From Chalciporus piperatus (Eukaryota; Basidiomycota; Agaricomycetes; Boletales; Boletaceae): a DNA stretch of 64,000 nt. The notes beneath the pieces are model-generated. The model was not told where the DNA came from, searched no databases, and saw only the letters and a program-made list of their open reading frames with translations. Positions 38,234-49,600 of this stretch are shown one piece after another. Every line of letters begins with the position of its first letter. The stretch's first letter is position 1. The stretch spans positions 1 to 64,000 of the forward strand of contig JBBPTG010000081.1 of NCBI GenBank assembly GCA_038093975.1. The letters run 5' to 3'. The translations under genes were made by a program, and so were the position numbers.

Positions 38234-38826
38234 TGAAACGACTCAACTCAATCAAGAGCTAGCGCTATCATCAGACAACATGCCCTAGCGAAACCACATC
38301 AACTCAGTAACTAGAGCTGAGGATCAGACTAGGCAAGCAGGAGCGCTTGGCCCATGAAGTTCAAGAAGAGGAAACTCCAGGAGAACAAGACTGGGGAGCC
38401 AGTGCTTGTCAACCCGGGTTTATATACTATTGACAGTGTTTGTACATGTTGTGACTAAACCTTAACTATATGACTAGATATGACTAGATATGAGTCATGG
38501 CGAGTAACAGCCAATAGCGTATATGACTAGGAAGCGAGATGAGTCAGCGTGAGTCAGTATGAGTCACGGTGAGTCATAATGAGTCATTAAGAGTCTGAGT
38601 CATGGTGACTCGGTATGAGTCATGGACAGTGGGGAAGATGCACAGCCACGCACAGCCACGTTACGTAAGCGAAAGGCTAAACCTAGCTGATGTCAGCAGG
38701 TCACGTGATGTGATCTTGATAAGATAAGATAACAGAAAAGGGAGAGAAAGCGACTAAGTCCAAAAGTGAAAGAGAATCGTAGTAAGTGTAGGAAAGACTA
38801 GGATAAGGAACTGAGCGTTCGTAACA
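38234..38826. repeat. Right LTR (593 bp)
   Basis: Second copy of the long terminal repeat, with the same first and last bases and the same motif clusters as the left copy. It is followed at once by the target duplication GAGAG (38827-38831). Confidence 0.95.
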
Positions 38827-38831
38827 GAGAG

Positions 38832-39184
38832 CTGCAGGGGCTTGAGTCTTTGATTTACGAGGGGCCCGCCTTGACGAGGATGGGGCGGAACGTTCGGACG
38901 TTCGGGAGTGTGCTGGGGGAGGACGGTCGCCCGCCGAGATGGTTGGGATTGAGGACCGGGGAGGTTGACAAGGCCAACAGCCTGAGAGGTCTGGCGCTGG
39001 TTGATGCGGCAGTTGGTAGTAGGCCTAGTACGCAGTTCAATCTACACCGAGTGGGCGTCTGTGCTTACGTGATTGTTGACGCGCTCTATTTGGTCCACTC
39101 GGCAACTAATTAAAGGACGCGTCGAGCGCGACTTGTCCAGCTTCCACAACCTTCTGGCTCGGCCTGCGAGTGGAGATCCCCCAG
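38832..39184. other. Unassigned flank of the LTR element
   Basis: The plus strand is open for about 90 codons (GLESLIYEGPALTRMGRNVR at its start) and the minus strand also holds a 60-codon frame. Neither shows a family signature. Before the insertion this was contiguous with sequence at 34190, so it may contain the missing 5' part of the TRM44-like copy, but no TRM44 motif was found in it. Confidence 0.35.
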
Positions 39185-40071
39185 ATGCACTCGGAGCCCC
39201 TTGAAGCACCCAAGAAAGGTGAGTGAATCCCTTATCCCCCTCCACCCTTCCCGCGGTCCGGAACATTGCCCAACCTCCTGCCCAAAGTGCAACGCTGGGC
39301 CCAACCGGGCCCTATGATGCTACAGAGGGGAGAGGGATGCGCAGCCCCGGGCCTCGGTGCACGGAGATCCACCCTCGCTCTGATCCAAGCCCCATGCTCA
39401 CCGCTCTCTTCAGGCTCCCCTTGCTTGGCTGGCCCCTCGGCCTCTGCGGTAAGCTTTGCTACCTCCATCCCCATTCCCCAGACGCTGATGCCACTCCCCA
39501 TTAGCAGCCAAATCTCCACATGGCCGTGGAGCGCGTCATCGCCACGGACGTCGACTTCGCCGACTTGCTGCTCACCGCCCTCTCCTCAGCAGAGAACGCG
39601 GACGCAACGCCGGGTTCAAGTTCCACCCTCCCAAACGACGAAGGCAAGGGTTGCCTGGACGCCGCCCTGTGCCCATCCTCCTACCTTTCCTGCTCTGGCC
39701 CCGCACCAGCTGCGCCCCTCAAAACGCCAGCTATGCCAGAGCCAGTTGCTGGTGCTCCCAACTTGGTGCCTGCTGCCCGCGTCTCGAAATCCGTGCAGAG
39801 GCATCGCCGCAACGGTAAAAAGGCCAGGGTGGCTCGCCGACAGCTCAGCAAAGGTGCTGAGGCCCTGAGCTACAAGCCGAGGTCCTCCCTGTCGAAGAAA
39901 CACGCTAAGCCCCAAGCCATCCTCCTCAAGACTAGCATTCGGGGTCTACGGTTTGCCAAGAGCGGCTACGTTGGCCTGCCGCTCAAAGATAAGGCACTTT
40001 CAGGCCAGTACCTCACGCTAGAGGAGCTTGAGGCCAACGGGTTTACCTACGTTAAATGGGACGGTCGGTGA
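39185..40071 (+). pseudogene. 5' part of an agaricomycete repeat-family gene, broken by a foldback element
   Basis: ATG at 39185, intron from about 39220 to 39289, exon with VQRWAQPGPMMLQ, intron after PSASA, then AVERVIATDVDFADLLLTAL and a Lys/Arg-rich stretch (RHRRNGKKARVARRQ). The last exon ends SGQYLTLEELEANGFTYVKW followed by DGR, directly before a GTGAGT donor at 40068. From memory, the ending resembles a family common in agaricomycete genomes, where a kWDGR block leads into a conserved globular domain. That domain is absent here, because the satellite-rich structure begins at 40086, inside what should be the next intron. The gene is therefore interrupted, and a function is unknown for the family. 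Confidence 0.5.
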
Positions 40072-40085
40072 GTTCAGCCTCCACG

Positions 40086-40656
40086 CATCAGCAACACTGC
40101 AAAAAGTCTGAAGTTACTGGAATGACTGGATCAGTTAAACCAGTACGCCAGTTGCTCAGTTGCCCAGTCATCCAGTCAGCCAGTCATTTCAGTAATCTCA
40201 TTGGTTCATTAGCCCAGTCACTTCAGTAGTCTCAGTAGCTCTGTAGCCCAGTGTTCCAGTCATCCAGTTATCTCAGTAGCCTAGTAGCCCAGTTTCCCAG
40301 TCATGTAGTCATCTCAGCAGCCTAGTAGCCCAGTGCCCTAGTCATCCAGCAATCCAGTTGTCTCATTACTCCAGCCATCCAGTATTCCAGTATTCCAGCA
40401 ATATAGTCACTCAGTGGTCCAGTAATCCAGTAGTCTCAGTAGTCCAGTCATCCAGCCATTCAGTCATCCAGTCATTTCAGTAATCCAGTCACTCAGTAAT
40501 CCAGTAATCTAGTCACTCCAGTCACTCCAGTCACACAAGTCACACCAGTAACCCAGTCACCAGTCACTTCCAGTCACCTCAGTAATCCAGTCACCCAGTC
40601 ACCTCAATAATCCAGTCACCCAGTAATCCAGTCACCCAGTCCCAATTACTAGTTCA
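40086..40656. repeat. Left arm: CCAGT-type minisatellite
   Basis: Degenerate tandem units of 10-20 bp such as CAGTCATCCAGTCATCTCAG and AGTAGCCCAGT run through the arm after a unique 55-bp terminal segment. The orientation is opposite to that of the right arm. Confidence 0.85.
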
Positions 40657-40836
40657 CTATATCTTATGATTAATTCACACCTTATGACAGTTCAGAAAAT
40701 GCGAAATATATTATGTCTAACTATTACATGTATTGTGGTACAATAGTTACTAGTTAATGAAGTGCCATGCAACACGAGCAGCTATGTACGAGGTGAGTAG
40801 GTGTGTTAGTCAACAAATAAACACGAACCTCTGAAG

Positions 40837-41590
40837 CCAGCGGGGCTGTTGAGCCCGCGCCGGCCATGTGTTGGTGTCGAGGTTGAAGGTGGGAGGTGGT
40901 GGGGGGGAGACAACCCAAGCGGCTGTCGTTGAAGTGAGTGGATGAGGTGATGGGTGAGGAAACACGAACCTCGTGATGCCGGCGGGGCTGCTGAGCCCAC
41001 GCCGGCCGTTTTTTTACGATCGAGTTTGAGGGAGTGAGGTGGTGGGGGGGAGACAGCCCGAGCGGCTCTGTACGAGGTGAGAGAGGATGGTGGTGGGTGA
41101 GGAAAAACACACCATGTGCTGCCGGCGGGGCTGTTGAGCCCACGCCGGCCATCGAGTTCGAGGTCGAGGTTGTTTGAGGGTTTGGAGGTGGTGGTGGTTC
41201 GTACAGCCCGAGCGGCTCTGTACGAGATGAGAGGTGGTGGTGGTGGGTGAGGAAGAACACACCGTGTGCTGCCGGCGGGGCTGTTGAGCCCTCGCCGGCC
41301 GCGTTTTCGCGTTTTCGTCGTTTTCGTGTCGAGAGTGGTGTGGTAGGTGGTAGTGGGCCGAGCAGTGCAAGCGGCTGTTTGCGGGGTGAGCGGGTGGCTT
41401 ATCACTCACCTCGTGAAGCCGGCGGGGCTGTTGAGCCCACGCCGGCCGCGTTTTCGCATTTTCGTCGTTTTCGTGTCGAGAGTGAGGTGGTAGGTGGCAG
41501 CAGGCTGTTTGCGAGGTGAGCGGATGTGGTGGTGAGCGAGTTTTCACTCACCTGGCGATGCCGGCGGGGCTTTTGAGCACTCGCCGGCCG
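40837..41590. repeat. Six GC-rich palindromic repeats, about 145 bp apart
   Basis: GCCGGCGGGGCTGTTGAGCC followed by CACGCCGGC (or a close variant) appears six times, near 40837, 40977, 41119, 41268, 41418 and 41558. Each copy folds as a hairpin with GCCGGCG/CGCCGGC and GGGCT/AGCCC pairing. The sequence between copies is also conserved (GAGGTGGTAGGTGG-like). Long minus-strand frames exist, but the period (140-149 bp) shifts frame, so they are not credible proteins. Confidence 0.85.
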
Positions 41591-41759
41591 TTTTGCTGTT
41601 GTTGAGGTGTGGTGTAGTGGTGAGAGAGAGTCGAAGAGGTGGCGCGGCAAATTCAACATGGTCACGTGACTTTTTCGCGCGGATTTTTTGTCAAGTCCGA
41701 GCATTAGGGAAATGTAGCTACACTTTATTAGGATCTCCTACACTAGATAGCTACCATAT

Positions 41760-42420
41760 TTTTTGTACACTTGTGTATGCTTTTTTGTACACTTTCAATA
41801 GGTTTGATCTCCACATACTTTGCTACACTTTTAACTACACACTTACTGCGCTTTTTGTACACTTTTGCTACACTCTAACCTAATACACTTTCCCACACTT
41901 GTAATTACACATTTACTACGCTTTTTTGTACACTTTTGCTACACTCAATCTAGCTACACTTTCCTACACATTTGATTCAAGTTTTACTACGCTTTTTTGT
42001 TACACTTTGCTACACTCAATCACTACACTTGTAACTACACTTTTAGTACGCTTTTTTGTCCACTTTAGCTACACTCTATCACTACACACTTTCCCACACA
42101 TTTCACTACACTTTTACTACGCTTTTTTGTACACTTTTGCTACACTCAATCTAGCTATACTTTCCCACACTCTTGACTACACTTTTACTACGCTTTTTTG
42201 TACACTTTAGCTACACTCAATCTAGCTACACTTTCCCACACTTTTACTACACTTTTACTACACTTTTTTTGTACACTTTGCTCACTCAATCTAGCTATAC
42301 TTTCCCACACTTGTAACTACACTTTTACTACGCTTTTTTGTACACTTCACTACACTCAATCCTAATACCCTTTCCCACATTGTTAACTACACTTTTAGTA
42401 CACATTTTTGTGGACTTTAG
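41760..42420. repeat. TACACTTTT satellite, about 70-bp units
   Basis: About nine units of the type ACTACGCTTTTTTGTACACT plus TTGCTACACTCAATCTAGC and TACACTTTCCCACACTTGTA occur in a row with scattered substitutions. The array is AT-rich and noncoding. Confidence 0.9.
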
Positions 42421-42479
42421 CTATAATCCATCCTATGAATGATTATAAAATGTCACTAATTAGAATGACTCTATTAGAT

Positions 42480-43388
42480 GACTGAATAGTACTGGAGTGA
42501 TTGGGTGAGCTGAGGGCTGGGTAACTGGATAACTGGTATGACTGGTGTGACTGAAGTGACTGGTTTACTGGACCACAGGGTGACTGGATTACTGGAGTGA
42601 CTGGATTACTGAGGTGACTGGATTACTGGAGTGACTTGTGTGACTTGTGTGACTGGTGACTGGAGTGACTGGAGTGACTGGATTACTGGACCACTGAGTG
42701 ACTAGATTACTGGAATACTGGAATACTGGATGGCTGGAGTAATGAGACAACTGGATTGCTGGATAACTAGGGCACTGGGCTACTAGGCTGCTGAGATGAC
42801 TACATGACTGGGAAACTGGGCTACTAGGCTACTGAGATAACTGGATGACTGGAACACTGGGCTACTGAGCTACTGAGACTACTGAAGTGACTGGATGATT
42901 GGATGACTGGGCTGCTGGGTTACTGGAACTACTAGATGACTGAATGACTGAATGACTGGGCTACTGAGACTACTGAAGTAACTGGATGACTTGATGACTG
43001 GGCTGCTGGGTTACTGGAACTACTGGATAACTGGAACACTTGGCCACTGGACTAATGAGACCACTGGAATGACTGAATGACTGGATGACTGAGCTACTGG
43101 GACTACTGAAATGACTGGATGACTGGATGACTGGGCTGCTGGATGACTGAGACTACTGAGACTACTGGATGACTGAATGACTGAGCTACTGAAGCTACTG
43201 AAATGACTGGATGACTGGGCCACTAGGCCACTGGGTTACTCAGACTACTGAAACTACTTGATGACTGGGTGACTAGGTTACTGAAACTACTGAAACGACT
43301 GAAATTACTTGTTACTGGGCCACTGGACTACTGATTTAACTGATCCAGTCATTCCAGTAACTTCAGACTTTTTGCAGTCTTGCTGATG
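42480..43388. repeat. Right arm: ACTGG-type minisatellite
   Basis: Tandem units such as GACTGGATGACTGGGCTACT and GAGACTACTGAAGTGACTGG fill about 850 bp and end in the inverted copy of the 55-bp terminal segment. It is the reverse complement in kind of the left arm but longer, so the arms have expanded unequally. Confidence 0.85.
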
Positions 43389-44917
43389 TTGGCAGGGGAC
43401 CGTGCTCGCCCACTCCACCATTCTTCCGTGCAAAAAGACGTTCTCGGCTAGGCGTGACAGAGGCTCGTGAGCACGCCAGACAGTGGACGAGACAAGATCG
43501 AAGCACTCACGGGCATGACGAGAGCTCGCCGCGATCGCGGTTGCGGTCCGTCGTCGTCTCAGCCTTGCGGTGCCTGGGTGAGATCCGCACGACCTCGAGG
43601 CCTTCGCAGAAAAGTCCGTCCGTTCGAGTTCGTGCCCTCCTCGAACCTTTCCTCCTCGACCTTTCACGCTCGCCTTGTTCGTCATTCCTCCATCGAAATC
43701 GAATGCCCCCCCCCCTTTTCCCCCAGACTCTCTCGCCTTTGCTGGCAGCGCCAGACGAGCGCCAGTCGTCCGCTCCTTCCGCTCCGAGTCGGTGAGTCAT
43801 CCCCTTCGATGCTGGTTCTTGTTCTGTCTTCTCCTCGTGCCGGGAAAGTGGAGTCCAAGGAGGGAGGCGAGGAAGGGAGGGGGACGAGCTGGATTCAGAC
43901 GCGCTCGTCTCTGGGTTGTGCAGACTCGACTCGACGTCCTGTCGCGTCGCGTTTCGTTCAAGTTGTTCGCGTCGTCGTCGACTCGTGTCGTCTGCTTTGT
44001 TTTCTCTCTCTCTCTCTCTCTCTCCCCCTCTCCTCTCGTTCCTCCTTCTCCGTGTTCGTCGCGTGGCGATCGACGCCGTCGTCGTCCTCCGTTTTCGCCG
44101 CGGGATCTGCGTGCTGGGGCGTGTCCCATCGAGATCGCGATCAATCGGGACGATCGGGACTCGGCTTCATTCCCGGTTCGGGGCGTGACGGTGACGCTGA
44201 CTCAGCGTGACGCCGACCGTCTCGTTGTCGGCTCGCAGCCCTACTTCTCAAGGACTGAACCAAATCACATGATCCAGGGGTCATTTTAAAGCTAAAAATC
44301 AGGGCTTTCTAATGTTCGTCCAGTTATTACCAAAAACCGGTCAGAAACCGGTTACAAACTGGACCATAACTGATATGACAGTTATGTAGAGTTTCAGTTC
44401 AGTTAAACTGATTTTGCCAAAATTGATAACCAGTTACAGTTACAGTTTTGTCAAAAGAGGTACAAAAACTTAACTTAACTGGACTTTTAAACACTATGTG
44501 CACTGGGTGTGAGTTTGCAGATGGCTTGCTCGTAAACTACTGGTTTGGGCAAACCACGATTTGACAGACAAACCACGCCTGATCACGCCTGACCAATTTG
44601 CCGAGCTGGGCCTAAGATAACGAAAGAGGAATGAAAGAGGAATGGAAAACAGAAAACAGAAAACAGACAACAGAAATTGATTAAAGTTAAATTGATTTTC
44701 AGTTTTTCACCAGCCTTGAGACCAGACCTCTGAACACTAATTTCAACACTGTGGAAGGGAGAGTATTCAACTTGATGTTTCTAAAACACTGGTTTTTCAC
44801 CTTGACTTGGAATTTGACATTGAAAGTTTGGATAAAGTCCTATTGTTAACCCCACCTGCACACACACTATAGAGTTCCAAACATTCATGATCACCCTGCC
44901 ACCTGCCCTGCCAGCCA
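43389..44917. other. Flank of the foldback structure, no supported gene
   Basis: GC-rich sequence to about 44240, with open frames on both strands that show no family signature, and a (CT)n run near 44010. After 44270 the sequence turns AT-rich with short repeats (AACCGGT- and CAGTTA-rich at 44330-44470, AAACAGAAAACAG near 44650). It may hold remnants of the interrupted gene upstream of 40086, but no join could be shown. Confidence 0.4.
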
Positions 44918-46518
44918 TTATATCTCAGCAAACAAGTATACAATCAGCCTTCTTACGACCTACAGTTAGAATGAAGACTAAGTAATTATGAATTATGGTT
45001 GGTATGTATTTCCAATCTTACCTCTACATTCACACTATTACCAATCAAACGGTACTTGGACTTCATTGACACACTTTGCGGCCAAATAAAATCAAATGAA
45101 GATCCCTGCTTTGATGTGTCAGCTGTAAAATGAAACACCTGCAGCAGCTCTCCTGGAGTGAAATATCGCAGGCAAAGGGGATCAAGTATCCGCACGGCGT
45201 TGTTGTCATCACTTGCACGAGCATATAGGAACGAGTCAAAGGCCTGTGTAGTCTATGACAAAGATAGAACACGTCACTCGAGTTGATTGGGAAAACGCAC
45301 ATCAAGCTCCTCGTTCATCTGAAGGATTGAACCAGCACGCTCCACAAGTCGCGTATACCCTGGGACAATGTTAAAGATGGGACGTGAAAGAGACGTAGGT
45401 GTTACTTACCTCTGGTGAAACAACAAGATCTTGTACTCGAGGGCAGTACGATATCGAATAAGCGGCCCCATTTGTTCAGCACACGATCTGGGATGCGAAA
45501 CTTGGCAGTCGTCTCCTCATCCATTGTCAAATCAACATACTTCCTCAGGTTTACCGAGGCTGCAGGTGCCTTCTCAATGGAGATACGAGACAAGGCATTG
45601 GAAGGATCACGATGTGGAGGGATGGAATCCAGTACGAGGTTGGACTTAGCCAGGTCGACACCAACAAATCTGAGTGGGGAAAGCTTTGCGAGGAGATAGT
45701 AGCGCAATCGCGAGTTCGGGATGCCGAATTGCAACGGATTCAAAGTGAACTCTACGGTAGCGTACCCGAGTTTTTGGAGGGTAGATACAAGATGTTGCCT
45801 TGTCGTCGAGTTCTTCATTGCGGGCTGAGTATGATGCAACTATCTGAGAAGTTACCTACCTGGAATCCCGCCACATTCTCAACCAGAAAATAACGCGGAT
45901 GAGCATTTGCTGCACAAAGCTCTGGCAGAACGTTATCAATGAGGTGTAAGAAAGACCGCGCACGTGGATCGGCGGCCCCTTTGGCTGAGGGATTGAGTAC
46001 AGTGTATGGCTGACATGATGGGGATAGAAGCCATAGGTCTGCATTCAGCTGCGAGAGACTGGCGGCGGTAAGTGTAGCGATATCTGTCTAGTTGGGTTGG
46101 ACCGTCAGGCTATGCGGCGACTACCCACATCAGTTCAGTTTATGGTGCGAGGAAACTGACCTTGTGAACGATATCCGACCCAAAGTTCGCCGCGTAAACC
46201 TGACACGCGGTCTGGTCCCAGTCGTACGCGGCCACTGCGGTGGCCCCAGGGATTCCGCTTCGACGGAGGGAGAGATGGAGACCACCTGAGGCAGCAACAT
46301 CACAAAACGCGAACCAAACCGAGAGTTCGTGTCTCACCGATTCCGCTGTAAAATTCGACCGCACGTATTGTTGACTGTGCCATCTCTCGAATCCTGTCCT
46401 GACGACTGTCGCTCGCTATTGTGCGACGCAGCCAATCCCAATCTTCGTGGTCTAATAGTTGGCGAATCACAACGATCGTTGCACCTTTATGTAAGCTAAT
46501 TGCCCGGTCGAGCCTCAT
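44918..46518 (-). CDS. TRDMT1: tRNA (cytosine-5-)-methyltransferase DNMT2/TRDMT1
   Basis: Dnmt2 enzymes methylate C38 of tRNA-Asp using a DNA-methyltransferase fold. The gene starts at the ATG at 46518 or at an in-frame ATG at 46384. Exons read FYSGIG joined to GLHLSLRRSG (motif I), YDWDQTACQVYAANFG, LLSPSCQPYTVLNPSAKG (motif IV with the catalytic Cys), YFLVENVAGFQ (motif VI), FGIPNSRLRYYLLA (motif VIII) and CCFTRG, the CFT signature specific to Dnmt2. The C-terminal YRLIGNSVNVEV joins over a last intron to VRRLIVYLFAEI. Motif IV has Ser where most Dnmt2 proteins have a second Pro. The gene is divergent from the PHD gene, with 143 bp between start codons. Confidence 0.9.
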
Positions 46519-46661
46519 TAGTATCGTCCCTTTTCATCGTTTTCGCCTCCGCGAACTCTCTGCCTCTCCTCATCGTCCTCTGGCCTGTTGGGCGCTGCAA
46601 TCAGCACACTACCCATCGTACTCCGGCTCAACCGCTGCCCTTACTACCCGAGCAGCCGTTC

Positions 46662-49600
46662 ATGCATTCCGAGCCTCATATCTCGCAGAGGAACACCGAG
46701 AGAACTCCACCGACCTTGTCCCCATCACCAATCATCACCCCAACAAAGTCTAGCTCCAGAGGTCCACTCATAGATCTCACTGGTTGGCCATCCTATTCTG
46801 ACAGGCGTACACAAGCCCCTGGAGGCGGGAGCATCAATGGTGGCTTGCATCAGTCCGGTGATTTCTCGAGGTGCGGCCATGGTCCTACTACTTTTGAATT
46901 GTGGTCCGATCTCCGTCTTGTTGGTTTGAGCAGCGAGACGCCTCCGATTGATCATGCGCTTGGGATATTCGAGAATCCAAGTCACCTTGCGACACCGCAA
47001 AGGTATGTATCAGGTTAGCTTCGTAAAGTTTCGTTCCCTCTGCATTGTTTGTTCCTTTCGCCTCTTATGGTTTCCCTGTTGCACATATCATTAACACAAG
47101 ATTACGCTAGTCCTGGAAACATGTCAACATATCTTCGGAACCCCCTTACCTCTTCCTTCCAAAAGTAAGTCCGCAGTCATCAGTAGTTTATGGCGGCTTA
47201 TGAGCCATGGATGATAGCTCACACCCGAATCCGGAATCATCTATGTTACCAACAGAATTCCCATCCTATCCGTAGGTCGGATGACTTCAATATGTGGGGC
47301 TGTGCTATAATCATTGTCGTAGTTCGCCGTCTCCCCCACCCCCATTTCGCCTGCATTCCTTCCCGACGCCAGAATCCAGGTATGTGGGTCACATTACTAG
47401 CTATTCATGTCTTACTAGGGTATATAGTCCACTCGTCGCACGCTCCCGTGGCAACGAATTGCAACTAGCGCCTCAATCTCTACATGCCGGTAATGACAAG
47501 TGAGATTAACCTGTGATCCTTTCCACATGGAACTTACGGATGGCAACATCTCTCCGACCCTTAGCAAAAGCAATACTTCGCAATCTCGGTATGTGAATGT
47601 TTCAAACCTCGATGCAGTGAGTTGACGAGCCTCCCAGAGAATCCACTCCTCTGCCAGTATGGCAACCATCCACCCATCCTGTAACCCCTTTGAATCCTCC
47701 TACTTCCGCGCAACGGATACCCACTCCCTGGCCTGTGACACAGACCAACAACGTAGCTTCCGATGACCCGGTACCCATCAAGCCTTTGCCACACAAAGTA
47801 CGAGATGAGGCGGGGGGTGAAATTGCTCGCATCCAGCCAACAGAGAACCATCTCGCGATCGCAGCGGAATTGCGCCGGCCCGAATATTTCAAACGCGCAA
47901 GGCGCAACGCCCAAGATCAATCAAGCTCAAGCGATGCCGTTGGTGTGGCGTCTCTTCCTTCTGATACAGGAAGTAAAAACGAATCTTTATTGTGGGCATC
48001 GGCAAACATTGGTGTCATCGACAGCCCGATGAAAGGGAGACGGATTACTCTCTTCCAGGAGACGTCTGACGAAAGCTTCGAAGAGAGTTTGATGGCTGGA
48101 GGGTATGGGCGTTATGTGAGTGAACATTTATTTGGTCCGGTCGCATGCAATGATGCAACGAGACTGGACCAAACTTTATCCCATTTCGCTTTCTTAAATC
48201 TCATCTAGCGGTCTGATGGACCTTGGTGGAGACCTGAACAAGATGCCCTGGTCCCCGATCGACCACGGGATACAGCGGGAGAGGAAATTGGTTCTGGGTT
48301 GATGTTGATGTTGAGCGAAGAGGAGAAGCGGAAGAAGGCCAGGTTGTCTGCATTCTTTGATCCGCCGCAAGCGTCGTCGTCCAAGACGACATTATTTCCC
48401 GTCGAGATTGAGGGGTGCGGCAGGGTACTCATGAAACTCGAACCCTCGGAGCCTCAACCGCCACCCAAGCCGTCTTCTTTGAAAGTGAAACGGTCGCGCA
48501 AAAGAAAGAAGGTCTCTGCGGATCAGAAACAGGACCTAGACCAAGAAAGCGCTGTGGCAGAAGATCTCAAATTTGACGGACCGAATTGGCCGGATACCGA
48601 GTTCCCATGGCGGTCCTGGCCGCGGGATGGGTTTTCGATTGCCGAAAGAGAAGAAAGACTTCGGTACATTGAGAGTTTTCTTGATAGGGATTCGGACGAA
48701 GAAGACAGTGAGGACCAGTCATCGAGTCGGCGGAGCCCTGATGGATTGTCCTCGCGCAGCCCTCGTCCGGGCCAAGGCAAGATGTATCCCCTCCCTTTCC
48801 ACTCCAAAGACCGCCGACATGCTTCGACAACACTCCCCGTTGTACCCCGCGACCCAGCCGACGCCAAGACTGCCCTGCTGTCCAGAAAGTCCGCACGAGC
48901 CGTCCAGCAACGTCTTTTACATCGCCAGACGATCGATCGAGACGCTGACGGCGATGGCGGCGAAACGGTATGCATCTGTCAAGGACGGGACGACGGCCGG
49001 CCACTGGTTCAGTGCGATGCCTGTCGGAACTGGTATCATTTGGAGTGCATTGGGATTCAGAGTACGTCGCAGTTGGGCAGGGAGGAGGACCCTTGGTTCT
49101 GCGCGAACTGTGTGGAGGTGAAGACCCCGCCACCAGTCACTATGCCATTGTCGGAGCCTACGTTCGTGCAAACTGAGGATGTGGACCTTGGCGTTGGTCG
49201 GAGCAGCAGCGTCAGCGCAGACGAAGTGTATGATCCACCGTTTTTCAATGCTGGCCTCAATCCGTCGCCGACGACGCCTTGGACAAGAGTAACAAGGCCG
49301 CCGACGACGCCCCCGCGATTACAAACGGGCTCTTCTTGGGATGAGCCTTCGTCGTCATCATCCCGTGGAGGACCACGTACTCCCCAGTTCAACAACGCCT
49401 CGGCATTCGGAGATATGGTGCGGGTGTATGGCAGTACGCCGGGCCGCTCGCTGGAGGCCTCATCTTCAACGACCGACGAATTTGACCCCACCTCTACGCC
49501 CTCCCGGGGGATCAGGTTTGGAGTACCGTTTACGACACCCAGGGATGGGATGTGGGGATCCTCATGGCAGGGAGTCAGGGGTGGGCAAGAGTTTTTCCAC

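Larger units (their letters stand above)
34196..38826. mobile_element. Non-autonomous LTR retrotransposon, intact and recent
   Basis: Two 593-bp direct repeats (34196-34788 and 38234-38826) begin TGAAACGACTC and end CGTAACA, so they have the TG...CA ends of LTRs. They show no difference by eye. GAGAG flanks both sides as a 5-bp target duplication. The 3445-bp interior has no gag, protease, reverse transcriptase or integrase frame, and the longest frames are low-complexity. The element must be mobilised in trans, in the manner of LARD-type derivatives. A purine-rich candidate priming tract (GAGGCAGAGAGGA) lies about 25 bp before the right LTR. No convincing primer-binding site was identified after the left LTR. 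Identical LTRs imply a recent insertion. Confidence 0.9.
40086..43388. mobile_element. Foldback-like element built from satellite arrays
   Basis: The ends are inverted: CATCAGCAA, then ACTGCAAAAAGTCTGAAG and GTTACTGGAATGACTGG at 40086-40142, recur in reverse complement at 43329-43388 with only a few differences. Just inside both ends are arrays of CCAGT/ACTGG-type minisatellite, also in inverted orientation (left to about 40656, right from about 42480). Between them lie a GC-rich hairpin repeat (40837-41590) and a TACACTTTT array (41760-42420). Long terminal inverted repeats made of tandem simple units are the hallmark of foldback elements. No transposase frame is present and no clear target duplication was seen, so mobility is inferred. 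Confidence 0.6.

Noticed and set aside
40754..41547. Long minus-strand frames across the GC-rich repeats (up to 199 codons with a recurring RRGLNSPAG peptide)
   Set aside because: The repeat period (140-149 bp) changes frame between copies, and the frames exist only because the repeat lacks stops. There is no start context or family similarity.
44195..44207. Palindrome CGCTGACTCAGCG resembling an extended bZIP (MARE) site
   Set aside because: It is a single site in GC-rich sequence without an adjacent gene, unlike the eight-fold LTR cluster.
19460..46518. TAD3, TRM44 and DNMT2 as a tRNA-modification gene cluster
   Set aside because: They are separated by unrelated housekeeping genes and a transposon island over 27 kb, one is a truncated copy, and there is no sign of co-regulation. 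Proximity is probably chance.
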